From: Rhizobium sp. ACO-34A
GTDB lineage: Bacteria > Pseudomonadota > Alphaproteobacteria > Rhizobiales > Rhizobiaceae
DNA: 64,000 nt
Assembly (NCBI GenBank): GCA_002600635.1
Contig: CP021371.1
Coordinates: 4,127,501 to 4,191,500, forward strand
Direction: 5' to 3'
Part shown: positions 26,620-35,242 of the stretch, one piece after another
Position numbering within the stretch: position 1 is the stretch's first letter
Layout of the letters: every line of letters begins with the position of its first letter
Position numbers and translations under genes: made by a program
Notes under the pieces: model-generated
The model's input: only the letters and a program-made list of their open reading frames with translations
Told to the model about the DNA's origin: nothing
Database searches by the model: none

Positions 26620-28626
26620 TTGCGACAGACAGGACTGTGGAAGCGGTGGCTGCTCCTCGTGGCCTGCGCAGTCGCATTCTGTGCTCTGCTGGCCGCAATC
26701 CATGTCTTCCGCCAGCAGGCGAGCTTTGCCGCGACCACGGAACTGCTGGTGGACCCCGCCGACCTCGTAACGACGAGTACGGATGGCGGGACAGGAAGCG
26801 CCCGACCCGACCCGTCAAGTCTCGACAGTCAGGTCTATGTGATGCAATCGCGCCGGGTTCTGGACGCCATCGCCACCGAACTCGACCTTGCAAGCGACCC
26901 GGTTTTTGCCCCTCAGCGCACCTCATTGGACCGGGCGGCTACCGCAGCGCAGAACGCCGTGGCTGAAAGATTGCGATCACGCCTGACGATTACCCGGGCC
27001 GGGAAATCCAGCGTCTTCAGGATCACCGCCCAACATCCGGACGGAACGCGCGCGGCACAGATCGCCGACACCGCGGCAAACGTCTATCTCCGGCAATTGA
27101 GGGAAGCGCGCAATGAGGAGACGAAACGCACCGCCGATGCCCTCGCCGCAAAGGCGGACGAACTGGGAGAGAGCGTTCACAAGGCCGATCTCGCCTTGCA
27201 AACGTTCAGGGCGGAAAACGGCCTTGTCGGCGCTGAACAGCTGGGACAGTTGGCCGACCAGCAGCTCGCCAGCCTCAACCAGCAACTGCTCGATGCCCGC
27301 AATGCCGAGGAACAACAGCGCACCATATACGAACAGGCGCGCAACCTGACAGTCGGTTCGCTGGAACAGGGAACCATTCCCGAGGTCCTGCAATCCGGCG
27401 CCATCGCGCGTTTGCGCGAACGTTTTGACGCCTTGCAGGAGAGGTATTCGGAACTTGCCATCCATCTCGGCCCGGATCATCCGCAGATGCGTGCGCTCGA
27501 CACGCAGATGACCAGTGTGAAGCAGACAATGCGGACGGAGATCGACCGTCTCAGGCAATCGCTGCAATCCAGCTACCAGCGCGCGACCGCCAATACCCGC
27601 TCGCTTGCCGGCCAACTGGAGACGCTGACCAAAGCAAGCGTCGACAGCGCTGCGGTCCGAAGCAGATTGCGCCAACTCGAAACCGAGGCCGAAGCCGCGC
27701 GCACGCCCTACAGGGAAGCAATGGACCGGGTAGAGGAATACCGCCGGCAGCAATCCCTTGTGACACTCAATTCACGCATCCTCACTGCCGCCGTGCCGGT
27801 TGAAACACAACCGCCCGTCAGGACATGGCCTCTTCTGGTAGCAATCCTGCTTGGCGGCCTCGCCATCGGCAGCGGCCTCACCTTCCTGACCGGCTTGCCC
27901 GTCTCCCGACGGTTGACGGAACAGACCCTCGTGAAACAGACCGGCTTCCCGATCCTTGGCCGTGTCTCGTCCGCGGCACAGACAACGCGGAAACCCTCCG
28001 GCCTCGCACGGTTCCTGCGGATTGGCCGGTCGACCCGCACGGCATCGCCCCGAGCCGCCAACGACGGCATTCGCAATGTGGCGGATCGGCTGCAGGCGGC
28101 GATGCCGACAGGACGCCGCGGCACGGTTCTGCTCATCGGCATCGGCGATCTCGACGAGCCACGCGCGGTGGCCGCAGACATAGTGCAGGAACTGATCGAT
28201 GCCGGCCGCGATATTCTCTACGCCCCTGGCGCATTGAAGCCAAAGGTGACACGCCTCGGCACTGAACCCCGACAAGGGGTAATGGGCCTTGCCGACGCGG
28301 CAACGGAAGGATCGGCCCCGCTCGCTGACCTCCTGAAATACGAACATCTTCCCTCTGCGGCGAAAGTGACGGCTTTCGCCGGCATCGGCCGCACGTTCTC
28401 CCGCTATGACAGCATTTCTCACCCTTCGAATGCCGATATGGTGGTCATCAATGCCTGCGGAACACCGGCGGCGAAATGTCTTCCCCAACTCGTTCATGAA
28501 GCCGATACGATCGTGGTTCTGATGGAGATCGGCCGGACAAGCGGTTCCGACGTCGACGATCTCCTCGAAACACTGGGCTACAGCCGCGACATCGTACTCG
28601 GTATCGTTCTCGTGGAACCGACCTGA
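26620..28626 (+). CDS. GumC/ExoP-like chain-length determinant with degenerate kinase domain
   Basis: A 668-residue inner-membrane polysaccharide co-polymerase. It has a first membrane helix (about residues 8-28), a Wzz-type periplasmic domain with coiled coils (about 150-390) and the proline-rich second membrane segment (PPVRTWPLLVAILLGG, about 395-420). The cytoplasmic C-terminal domain has the fold of a BY-kinase, but the Walker A site is lost (LLIGIGDLDEP instead of GxxGxGKS/T) and there is no tyrosine cluster. The only start I see is TTG at 26620; the next in-frame stop upstream is at 26566. It presumably controls chain length or export of the glycan made by the divergent operon. Confidence 0.8.
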   Translation: MRQTGLWKRWLLLVACAVAFCALLAAIHVFRQQASFAATTELLVDPADLVTTSTDGGTGSARPDPSSLDSQVYVMQSRRVLDAIATELDLASDPVFAPQRTSLDRAATAAQNAVAERLRSRLTITRAGKSSVFRITAQHPDGTRAAQIADTAANVYLRQLREARNEETKRTADALAAKADELGESVHKADLALQTFRAENGLVGAEQLGQLADQQLASLNQQLLDARNAEEQQRTIYEQARNLTVGSLEQGTIPEVLQSGAIARLRERFDALQERYSELAIHLGPDHPQMRALDTQMTSVKQTMRTEIDRLRQSLQSSYQRATANTRSLAGQLETLTKASVDSAAVRSRLRQLETEAEAARTPYREAMDRVEEYRRQQSLVTLNSRILTAAVPVETQPPVRTWPLLVAILLGGLAIGSGLTFLTGLPVSRRLTEQTLVKQTGFPILGRVSSAAQTTRKPSGLARFLRIGRSTRTASPRAANDGIRNVADRLQAAMPTGRRGTVLLIGIGDLDEPRAVAADIVQELIDAGRDILYAPGALKPKVTRLGTEPRQGVMGLADAATEGSAPLADLLKYEHLPSAAKVTAFAGIGRTFSRYDSISHPSNADMVVINACGTPAAKCLPQLVHEADTIVVLMEIGRTSGSDVDDLLETLGYSRDIVLGIVLVEPT

Positions 28627-28723
28627 AAAGGCACCCCGCCGGCATCGCCCTTGCAAGCTTTCACGCGCTCATGTTTTCTGACCGCACGGCAATTGGTATC
28701 GAAAGTCCGGGACGCGAAGCATC

Positions 28724-29683
28724 ATGCGGGAAACCGACAACAATGTGCAGGATGTGGGCTTCATCCTGATCCCCGGCTTTGCCCTGATGTGCTACGCCTC
28801 CGCCGTCGAGCCGCTGCGGGCGGTCAACCTGCTTGCCGGGCGCGAACTCTATCGCGTCCACGTCTATTCGCCGTCGGGTGAACCTGTTCCCTCCTCTTCG
28901 GGCGCCGTCGTCCCGGCCGAACCGCTGGCGGCAGCGAAACGGGACCGTCTGCACTCGCTCTTCGTCATCGCCGGCGGCCATCCCTCCGGCTGGCAATGGC
29001 CGGCCGTTCACGCCAGCCTGCGCGCCTTTGCACGCGATGGCGTGACGATTGGCGGGATATCGGGCGGACCCTATCTGCTTGCCGCCGCTGGCCTCCTGAC
29101 CGATCACCGCTTCACCATCCACTGGGAACACGCACCTGCTCTCATCGAGGATTTTCCGGGGCTCAAACCCGAGCAGGCGCGCTATATCTTCGACCGCAAT
29201 CTCCTGACCTGCGGCGGCGGCGTGGCGCCTCTCGACATGATGCATGCGCTGATCTCCGCCCGCTTCGGCCCCGCCTTCGCCACCCGCGTCAGTGACTGGT
29301 ACCTGCATACCCATGTCGCCTCATCCGCCGAACCTCAGCGGGCATCGCTCGCGGAACGCCACGGCCTGCATCATCCGGCTCTGCTCGCGGTGCTTGAGAA
29401 AATGGAAGCGACGATCGAGCATCCGCTCGACCGGGATGCCATGGCGCGGTTTGCCGGCATCACGCCCCGCCATCTCGACCGGTTGTTCGCCGAACATCTC
29501 GCCTCGACCTTCCTGCAGGAATACCGTCGCCTCAGGCTCGAACACGCCCGCAAGCTGCTGCAGCAGAGCGCCCTTTCCGTGTCCGAGATCGCCTTCGCCT
29601 GCGGCTTCGCCAGCCCTGCGCATTTCGCCCGCCGCTACCGGGAGCTCTACGGCACGACGCCGAAAAAGGGCCGCAGCCTGTGA
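28724..29683 (+). CDS. glxA: AraC-family regulator with DJ-1/PfpI-like domain (GlxA)
   Basis: A 319-residue regulator of the GlxA type. Residues about 10-190 form a DJ-1/PfpI-like sensor fold (GFILIPGFALMCYASAVEPL, IAGGHPSG, GGISGGPYLLAAAGLL); residues about 220-315 are a two-helix-turn-helix AraC domain ending in SEIAFACGFASPAHFARRYRE and YGTTPKKGR. It lies 128 bases upstream of glxB on the same strand. In rhizobia this gene accompanies glxBCD and is thought to control them. The ligand may be a quaternary amine, as for related regulators (GbdR/CdhR type); that part is inference. Confidence 0.87.
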   Translation: MRETDNNVQDVGFILIPGFALMCYASAVEPLRAVNLLAGRELYRVHVYSPSGEPVPSSSGAVVPAEPLAAAKRDRLHSLFVIAGGHPSGWQWPAVHASLRAFARDGVTIGGISGGPYLLAAAGLLTDHRFTIHWEHAPALIEDFPGLKPEQARYIFDRNLLTCGGGVAPLDMMHALISARFGPAFATRVSDWYLHTHVASSAEPQRASLAERHGLHHPALLAVLEKMEATIEHPLDRDAMARFAGITPRHLDRLFAEHLASTFLQEYRRLRLEHARKLLQQSALSVSEIAFACGFASPAHFARRYRELYGTTPKKGRSL

Positions 29684-29774
29684 ATGGACGGATGAACCTT
29701 CGTCACATTCAACATAAATTTCACTACAGGAAATTAAATTTCTCTTGGGTTGATTTGCCGTTTTTCCTTTGCTA

Positions 29775-29798
29775 GCCATTGTGCAGTTGCACACTGGC
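29775..29798. promoter_or_regulatory. 24-base dyad just upstream of the glxB ribosome binding site
   Basis: GCCA-T-TGTGCA-GT-TGCACA-C-TGGC: arms of 11 bases with one mismatch and a 2-base centre. It ends immediately before AAGGAG, 13 bases from the glxB ATG. It could be an operator or, in RNA, a hairpin next to the ribosome binding site. An A/T dyad GAAATT-A-AATTTC lies further upstream in the same gap. Confidence 0.5.
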
Positions 29799-29811
29799 AA
29801 GGAGAAGAGCG

Positions 29812-30717
29812 ATGTGCGGAATCGTCGGCCTGTTCCTCAAGGACAAGAGCCTTGAACCCCAACTTGGCGCCCTGCTCTCGGACATGTTGATCACCATGAC
29901 CGACCGCGGACCGGATTCGGCTGGCATCGCGATCTATGGCGGCGCGCCCGCGGGCAAGGCCAAGATTACGGTACAATCCGCCGAACCGGAACAGGAATTC
30001 ACCGGCCTGGAAGCGGATCTCGCCAAGGCGGGAATTGCAGCGAGCGTGACGCTGAAAAGCACCCATGCCGTCATCGAGATCGAGGAAGACAAGCTTGGCG
30101 AGATCCGCGCGGTACTCGCCGAAATCCGTCCCGACATCCGGATCATGGGGTCGGGCGAAAGCGTCGAGATCTACAAGGAAACCGGCCTGCCGAAGGATGT
30201 GGTCTCCCGTTTCGACGTGCGCGCCATGGGCGGCACCCACGGCATCGGCCACACCCGCATGGCGACGGAAAGCGCGGTCACGACACTCGGCGCGCACCCC
30301 TTCTCCACCGGCCCCGACCAGTGCCTCGTGCACAACGGCTCGCTTTCGAACCACAACAACCTGCGCCGCGAACTGAAGCGGGAAGGCATGAGCTTCGAGA
30401 CCGACAATGACTCCGAGGTCGCAGCCGCCTATCTCACCGCGGAAATGGCCAAGGGCAAGGATCTCGGCAAGGCGCTCGAAAGCGCCCTCGACGATCTCGA
30501 CGGCTTCTTCACCTTCGTCGTCGGCACGAAATCCGGCTTCGGCGTGCTGCGCGACCCCATCGCCTGCAAGCCGGCCGTGATGGCCGAGACCGACCAGTAC
30601 GTCGCCTTCGGCTCCGAATATCGCGCACTCGTCGGCCTGCCCGGCATCGAAAACGCCAGGATCTGGGAGCCGGAACCGGCGACCGTCTATTTCTGGGATC
30701 ACGAGAAAGCCGCCTGA
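29812..30717 (+). CDS. glxB: Class II glutamine amidotransferase GlxB (MgsA-like)
   Basis: A 301-residue N-terminal-nucleophile amidotransferase, related to the glutaminase part of glutamate synthase and to subunit A of N-methylglutamate synthase. The start at 29812 is decided by the need for Cys2 (Met-Cys-Gly-Ile-Val-Gly) and by AAGGAG upstream; an earlier in-frame codon at 29779 would bury the nucleophile. Later motifs are GIGHTRMATES and VHNGSLSNHNNLR. The next gene starts 3 bases after its stop. With GlxC and GlxD it makes the three pieces of a split glutamate-synthase-like enzyme. Confidence 0.9.
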   Translation: MCGIVGLFLKDKSLEPQLGALLSDMLITMTDRGPDSAGIAIYGGAPAGKAKITVQSAEPEQEFTGLEADLAKAGIAASVTLKSTHAVIEIEEDKLGEIRAVLAEIRPDIRIMGSGESVEIYKETGLPKDVVSRFDVRAMGGTHGIGHTRMATESAVTTLGAHPFSTGPDQCLVHNGSLSNHNNLRRELKREGMSFETDNDSEVAAAYLTAEMAKGKDLGKALESALDDLDGFFTFVVGTKSGFGVLRDPIACKPAVMAETDQYVAFGSEYRALVGLPGIENARIWEPEPATVYFWDHEKAA

Positions 30718-30720
30718 ACC

Positions 30721-31407
30721 ATGCCAGTCTTTGACCTCTCCCAAACGCCGCTCCGCGAACTCAACAGCGCCCTTCACCAGATAGAGAAGGGCACCAACGA
30801 CACCGTCTTCGAAGTCGTGAACCCGCGCGGCAGCCACGCGGTCGCCGTCGGCATCGACAGCCCCGTCACCGTCGAGGTGAAGGGCTCCGTCGGTTACTAC
30901 TGCGCCGGCATGAACGACGGCGGCACGGTCACCGTGCACGGCTCGGCCGGTCCCGGCGTCGCCGAAAACATGATGTCCGGCACCGTCGTCATCGAGGGCG
31001 ACGCCTCGCAATATGCCGGCGCGACCGGCCGCGGCGGGCTGCTCGTCATCAAGGGCAATGCCGCCTCGCGCTGCGGCATCTCGATGAAGGGCATCGACAT
31101 CGTCGTCCATGGCAGCATCGGCCACATGTCCGCCTTCATGGGGCAATCAGGCCATCTGGTCGTGCTCGGCGATGCCGGCGAGGCCCTGGGCGACAGCCTC
31201 TACGAAGCGAAGCTCTTCGTGCGCGGGACTGTGAAAAGCCTCGGCGCCGATTGCGTCGAAAAGCAGATGAAGCCGAAGCATCTCGAAAAGCTCGCCGCTC
31301 TCCTGGAGAAGGCAGGCGTCAAGGACGTCAGGCCGGAAGAGTTCAAGCGCTACGGCTCCGCCCGCAAGCTCTACAATTTCAACATCGACAACGCCGACGC
31401 GTACTGA
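30721..31407 (+). CDS. glxC: GXGXG-domain protein GlxC (MgsB-like)
   Basis: A 228-residue protein matching the C-terminal GXGXG beta-helix of the glutamate synthase large subunit. The repeated glycine turns are visible (VEVKGSVGYYCAGMNDGG, VTVHGSAGPGVAENMMSG, VVIEGDASQYAGATGRGG). It has no catalytic residues of its own and is structural in glutamate synthase. It is the second subunit of the GlxBCD set and corresponds to subunit B of N-methylglutamate synthase. Confidence 0.88.
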   Translation: MPVFDLSQTPLRELNSALHQIEKGTNDTVFEVVNPRGSHAVAVGIDSPVTVEVKGSVGYYCAGMNDGGTVTVHGSAGPGVAENMMSGTVVIEGDASQYAGATGRGGLLVIKGNAASRCGISMKGIDIVVHGSIGHMSAFMGQSGHLVVLGDAGEALGDSLYEAKLFVRGTVKSLGADCVEKQMKPKHLEKLAALLEKAGVKDVRPEEFKRYGSARKLYNFNIDNADAY

Positions 31408-31421
31408 GGCGAGGAACAGCC

Positions 31422-32750
31422 ATGAGCTATCAGAACCCCTACACCCCGCCGCGCAAGTCAGCCACCTTCGACGACTATACGCTTGCCGAAATCCGCCGCG
31501 CGGCAGCCACCGGCATCTATGACATTCGCGGCGGCGGCACCAAGCGCAAGGTGCCCCACTTCGACGATCTGCTGTTCCTCGGCGCGTCGATCTCCCGCTA
31601 TCCGCTCGAAGGCTACCGCGAGAAATGCGATACATCGGTCGTCCTCGGCACCCGCTTTGCCAAGAAGCCGATCGAGCTGAAGATCCCGATCACCATTGCC
31701 GGCATGAGCTTCGGCGCGCTTTCCGGCAATGCCAAGGAAGCCCTTGGACGCGGCGCGATGCTCGCCGGCACCTCCACCACGACGGGTGACGGCGGCATGA
31801 CCGACGAGGAGCGCGGCCACTCGGAAAAGCTCGTCTATCAGTATCTGCCTTCCCGTTACGGCATGAACCCAAAGGATCTGCGCCGCGCCGATGCGATCGA
31901 GGTCGTTGTCGGACAGGGCGCCAAGCCCGGCGGCGGCGGCATGCTGCTCGGCCAGAAGATTTCCGACCGCGTCGCCGAAATGCGCACGCTTCCCAAGGGC
32001 ATCGACCAGCGCTCGGCCTGCCGTCACCCCGATTGGACCGGCCCGGACGATCTGGAAATCAAGATCCTCGAACTGCGTGAAATCACCGACTGGGAAAAGC
32101 CGATCTACATCAAGGTCGGCGGCGCACGCCCCTATTACGACACGGCATTGGCCGTGAAGGCAGGGGCCGATGTCGTGGTTCTCGACGGCATGCAGGGCGG
32201 CACGGCGGCAACGCAGGACGTCTTCATCGAAAATGTCGGCATGCCGACGCTCGCCTGCATCCGTCCGGCCGTTCAGGCGCTTCAGGATCTCGGCATGCAC
32301 CGCAAGGTTCAGCTCGTCGTCTCCGGCGGCATCCGCTCGGGCGCCGATGTCGCCAAGGCGCTGGCACTCGGCGCTGATGCGGTCTCCATCGGCACGGCAG
32401 CGCTGGTCGCCATCGGCGACAACGATCCGCACTGGGAAGCGGAATATCAGAAGCTCGGCACCACCGCCGGCGCCTATGACGACTGGCACGAGGGCAAGGA
32501 CCCCGCCGGCATCACCACCCAGGACCCGGAACTCGCCAAACGACTCGATCCGGAAATCGCCGGCCGCAGGCTCGCCAATTACCTCAAGGTCATGACGCTC
32601 GAGGCCCAGACCATCGCCCGCGCCTGCGGCAAGAACAAACTGCACAATCTGGAGCCGGAAGACCTCTGCGCTCTCACCATGGAAGCCGCCGCCATGGCGC
32701 AGGTGCCGCTTGCCGGCACCAGCTGGTACCCCGGCAAGGGAGGGTTCTGA
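31422..32750 (+). CDS. glxD: Glutamate synthase-like FMN subunit GlxD (MgsC-like)
   Basis: A 442-residue TIM-barrel flavoprotein matching the FMN/iron-sulfur domain of glutamate synthase. Motifs include ITIAGMSFGALSGNAKEALG, TTTGDGGMT, GQGAKPGGGGML, DGMQGGTAAT and VVSGGIRSGADVAKALALGA (FMN phosphate site). The start MSYQNPYTPP at 31422 is 14 bases after glxC, with GAGGAA upstream; the frame upstream overlaps glxC in another phase and is not used. With GlxB and GlxC it would make either glutamate or N-methylglutamate. Confidence 0.9.
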   Translation: MSYQNPYTPPRKSATFDDYTLAEIRRAAATGIYDIRGGGTKRKVPHFDDLLFLGASISRYPLEGYREKCDTSVVLGTRFAKKPIELKIPITIAGMSFGALSGNAKEALGRGAMLAGTSTTTGDGGMTDEERGHSEKLVYQYLPSRYGMNPKDLRRADAIEVVVGQGAKPGGGGMLLGQKISDRVAEMRTLPKGIDQRSACRHPDWTGPDDLEIKILELREITDWEKPIYIKVGGARPYYDTALAVKAGADVVVLDGMQGGTAATQDVFIENVGMPTLACIRPAVQALQDLGMHRKVQLVVSGGIRSGADVAKALALGADAVSIGTAALVAIGDNDPHWEAEYQKLGTTAGAYDDWHEGKDPAGITTQDPELAKRLDPEIAGRRLANYLKVMTLEAQTIARACGKNKLHNLEPEDLCALTMEAAAMAQVPLAGTSWYPGKGGF

Positions 32751-32813
32751 CCCTCCCGACAACTCCGCATACATCGCCAGAAGTGTCTTCATAAAATCCA
32801 AAAGGGGAACGAA

Positions 32814-34121
32814 GTGACACTGGATCTCGAAAGCTATGCCAAGGAGCATGGCGTCAAGTATTTCATGATCAGCTATACCGATCTCTTCGGCGGACAGCGG
32901 GCCAAGCTCGTTCCCGCCGCGGCGATCAAGGGCATGCAGGAGGAAGGCGCGGGTTTTGCCGGCTTCGCCACCTGGCTCGACATGACACCCGCCCATCCCG
33001 ACCTTTTCGCCCTGCCGGACGCCTCTTCCGTCATCCAGCTCCCCTGGAAGAAGGAAGTCGCCTGGGTGGCGGCCGACTGCTACATGGAAGGAAAGCCGGT
33101 TGAGCAGGCTCCGCGCAACGTGTTGAAACGGCTGATCGCGGAAGCTGCCGCCGACGGGATGCGGGTAAAGACCGGCGTTGAGGCCGAGTTCTTCCTGATT
33201 TCCGCCGACGGATCGGAAATTTCCGACGGAGCAGATACTGCCGAGAAGCCCTGCTATGACCAGCAGGCGTTGCTTCGTCGCTACGACGTGATTTCCGAGA
33301 TCTGCGACTACATGCTGGAACTGGGCTGGGGTCCCTACCAGAACGACCACGAGGACGCGAACGGCCAGTTCGAGATGAACTGGGAATTCGACGACGCGCT
33401 GAAGACCGCCGACAAGCACTCCTTCTTCAAGTTCATGGTGAAATCGGTTGCGGAGAAACACGGTCTGCGCGCCACCTTCATGCCGAAACCCTTCAAGGGC
33501 CTGACCGGCAATGGCTGCCATTGCCACATCTCGGTCTGGGATGCCCATGGCAAGGTCAACGTCTTTGCCGATGGCGACGCGGACTTCGGTCTTTCGGCCA
33601 AGGGCCGGAATTTCCTCGGCGGCATCATGGCGCACGCCTCGGCAATCGCCGCCATTACCAACCCTACCGTCAACTCCTATAAGCGCATCAACGCGCCGCG
33701 CACCATCTCCGGCGCCACATGGTCGCCGAACACCGTCACCTGGACCGGCAACAACCGCACCCACATGGTGCGCGTGCCCGGCCCCGGCCGCTTCGAACTG
33801 CGTCTGCCGGATGGCGCCGTGAACCCCTATCTCCTGCAGGCAGTCATCATCGCCTGCGGCATCAACGGCGTTCGCAGCAAGGCCGACCCCGGCCCGCACT
33901 ATGACATCGACATGTATCAGGAAGGCCATCTGGTGAAGGACGCGCCGCGTCTTCCGCTCAATCTTCTCGATGCCCTGCGTGAATACGACGGGGATACGCT
34001 TTTGAAAGACGCAATGGGAACGGAGTTTTCCGCCGCCTATCTTAAGCTCAGGCACAATGAATGGAACGCGTACGCCGCCCATTTTACCGAGTGGGAACGC
34101 ACCACCACACTCGATATCTAG
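32814..34121 (+). CDS. glnT: Glutamine synthetase type III-like (GlnT / gamma-glutamylmethylamide synthetase)
   Basis: A 435-residue glutamine synthetase homologue of the rhizobial GlnT type. Start is GTG at 32814 with AAAGGGG 5 bases before. Typical signatures are EAEFFL, GQFEMNW, HCHISVWD, NPTVNSYKRI, APRTISGATWSPN and RVPGPGRFELRLPDG. Proteins of this group have been described both as a glutamine synthetase and, next to mgsABC genes, as gamma-glutamylmethylamide synthetase, which ligates methylamine to glutamate. The second assignment fits the gene order here (glxBCD-glnT). The substrate cannot be told from sequence alone. Confidence 0.9.
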   Translation: MTLDLESYAKEHGVKYFMISYTDLFGGQRAKLVPAAAIKGMQEEGAGFAGFATWLDMTPAHPDLFALPDASSVIQLPWKKEVAWVAADCYMEGKPVEQAPRNVLKRLIAEAAADGMRVKTGVEAEFFLISADGSEISDGADTAEKPCYDQQALLRRYDVISEICDYMLELGWGPYQNDHEDANGQFEMNWEFDDALKTADKHSFFKFMVKSVAEKHGLRATFMPKPFKGLTGNGCHCHISVWDAHGKVNVFADGDADFGLSAKGRNFLGGIMAHASAIAAITNPTVNSYKRINAPRTISGATWSPNTVTWTGNNRTHMVRVPGPGRFELRLPDGAVNPYLLQAVIIACGINGVRSKADPGPHYDIDMYQEGHLVKDAPRLPLNLLDALREYDGDTLLKDAMGTEFSAAYLKLRHNEWNAYAAHFTEWERTTTLDI

Positions 34122-34169
34122 GGCAGCGGGAACTTCCGTTCGGGCGACAATTCGCCATTCCCGAATCAT

Positions 34170-34195
34170 GGCGTCGGATCTATCCGGCGCCTTTT
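34170..34195 (+). terminator. Terminator after glnT
   Basis: GGCGTCGGAT (34170-34179), CT, ATCCGGCGCC (34182-34191) with one G-T pair, then TTTT. It is 48 bases after the glnT stop and separates it from purU. Confidence 0.75.
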
Positions 34196-34248
34196 GATTA
34201 GAGTAGAGACAACCCGCGCGGTTTGCCGAGCGAGTAGAGGATGAGAAC

Positions 34249-35133
34249 ATGACGAGCTATGTACTGACGGTTTCCTGCAAGTCCACGAGGGGCATCGTCG
34301 CCGCCATTTCCGGTTATCTGGCCGGCGCGGGTTGTAATATTGTCGATAGCTCCCAGTTCGATGACCTCGGCACCGGCAAGTTCTTCATGCGCGTGAGCTT
34401 CATTTCCGAGGAAGGCGCAAAGCGCGACACGCTGGTGGAAGGCTTCGCCCCGATTGCCGAAAAGTTCGGCATGGACTGCGAATTCCACGATGCCGAACAG
34501 CGCATGAAAGTGCTGCTGATGGTATCGCGCTTCGGCCACTGCCTGAACGACCTTCTCTATCGCTGGAAGATCGGTGCGCTGCCGATCGACATCGTCGGCG
34601 TGGTCTCGAACCATTTCGATTACCAGAAGGTCGTGGTCAATCACGACATCCCCTTCTACCACATCAAGGTGACGAAGGATAACAAGCCACAGGCGGAAGC
34701 ACAGCTTCTGGACCTCGTCGAGCAGACCGGCACGGAGCTGATCGTGCTCGCCCGCTACATGCAGGTGCTCTCCGACAGCCTCTGCAAGAAGATGTCCGGC
34801 AAGATCATCAACATTCATCACTCCTTCCTGCCAAGCTTCAAGGGCGCAAACCCCTACAAGCAGGCTTTCGAGCGCGGCGTGAAGTTGATCGGCGCAACTG
34901 CCCACTACGTCACCGCGGACCTCGACGAAGGCCCGATCATCGAGCAGGACGTAGCCCGCATTACCCATGCCCAGTCCGCGGATGACTATGTTTCGATCGG
35001 TCGCGACGTGGAAAGCCAGGTTCTCGCCCGCGCCATCCACGCCCATATCCACCACCGCACCTTCATCAACGGCAACCGCACCGTCGTCTTCCCGGCAAGC
35101 CCGGGTTCCTACGCTTCCGAGCGCATGGGCTGA
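34249..35133 (+). CDS. purU: Formyltetrahydrofolate deformylase
   Basis: A 294-residue PurU, which hydrolyses 10-formyl-THF to THF and formate. An N-terminal ACT domain (residues about 4-80, VSCKSTRGIVAAISGYLAGAG) precedes the formyltransferase fold. Active-site segments are INIHHSFLPSFKGANPYKQA, with the asparagine/histidine pair, and GATAHYVTADLDEGPIIEQD, with the catalytic aspartate. Its position after the glxBCD-glnT group suggests a role in one-carbon balance when methylated amines are degraded, although the terminator between them implies separate transcripts. Confidence 0.95.
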   Translation: MTSYVLTVSCKSTRGIVAAISGYLAGAGCNIVDSSQFDDLGTGKFFMRVSFISEEGAKRDTLVEGFAPIAEKFGMDCEFHDAEQRMKVLLMVSRFGHCLNDLLYRWKIGALPIDIVGVVSNHFDYQKVVVNHDIPFYHIKVTKDNKPQAEAQLLDLVEQTGTELIVLARYMQVLSDSLCKKMSGKIINIHHSFLPSFKGANPYKQAFERGVKLIGATAHYVTADLDEGPIIEQDVARITHAQSADDYVSIGRDVESQVLARAIHAHIHHRTFINGNRTVVFPASPGSYASERMG

Positions 35134-35149
35134 CGACATCTCGACACGA

Positions 35150-35174
35150 GGGACGGCGACCCGCCGTCCCTATG
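35150..35174. repeat. GC hairpin after purU sharing a motif with the efp-epmA gap
   Basis: GGGACGGCG-ACC-CGCCGTCCC (35150-35170) is a perfect 9-base stem with no T run, so not a standard terminator. The segment 35157-35174 matches 12128-12145 in 17 of 18 bases. Confidence 0.4.
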
Positions 35175-35211
35175 CAGCGCGGTATGGACGCGCCCACTTC
35201 CTCTGATAATG

Positions 35212-35223
35212 TCACAGCTGTGA
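35212..35223. promoter_or_regulatory. Perfect palindrome before the kinase/phospholyase gene
   Basis: TCACAGCTGTGA, a 12-base perfect palindrome 19 bases before the ATG at 35243. It is a candidate operator; the regulator is unknown. Confidence 0.4.
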
Positions 35224-35242
35224 TTCACGAGGGGAAACAAGC

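Noticed and set aside
31458..34250. 930-codon open frame antisense to glxD and glnT
   Set aside because: High-GC shadow frame across two well-supported genes; no domains and no ribosome binding site.
35150..35170. Intrinsic terminator after purU
   Set aside because: The stem is good but no T run follows, so it is listed as a repeat/hairpin.
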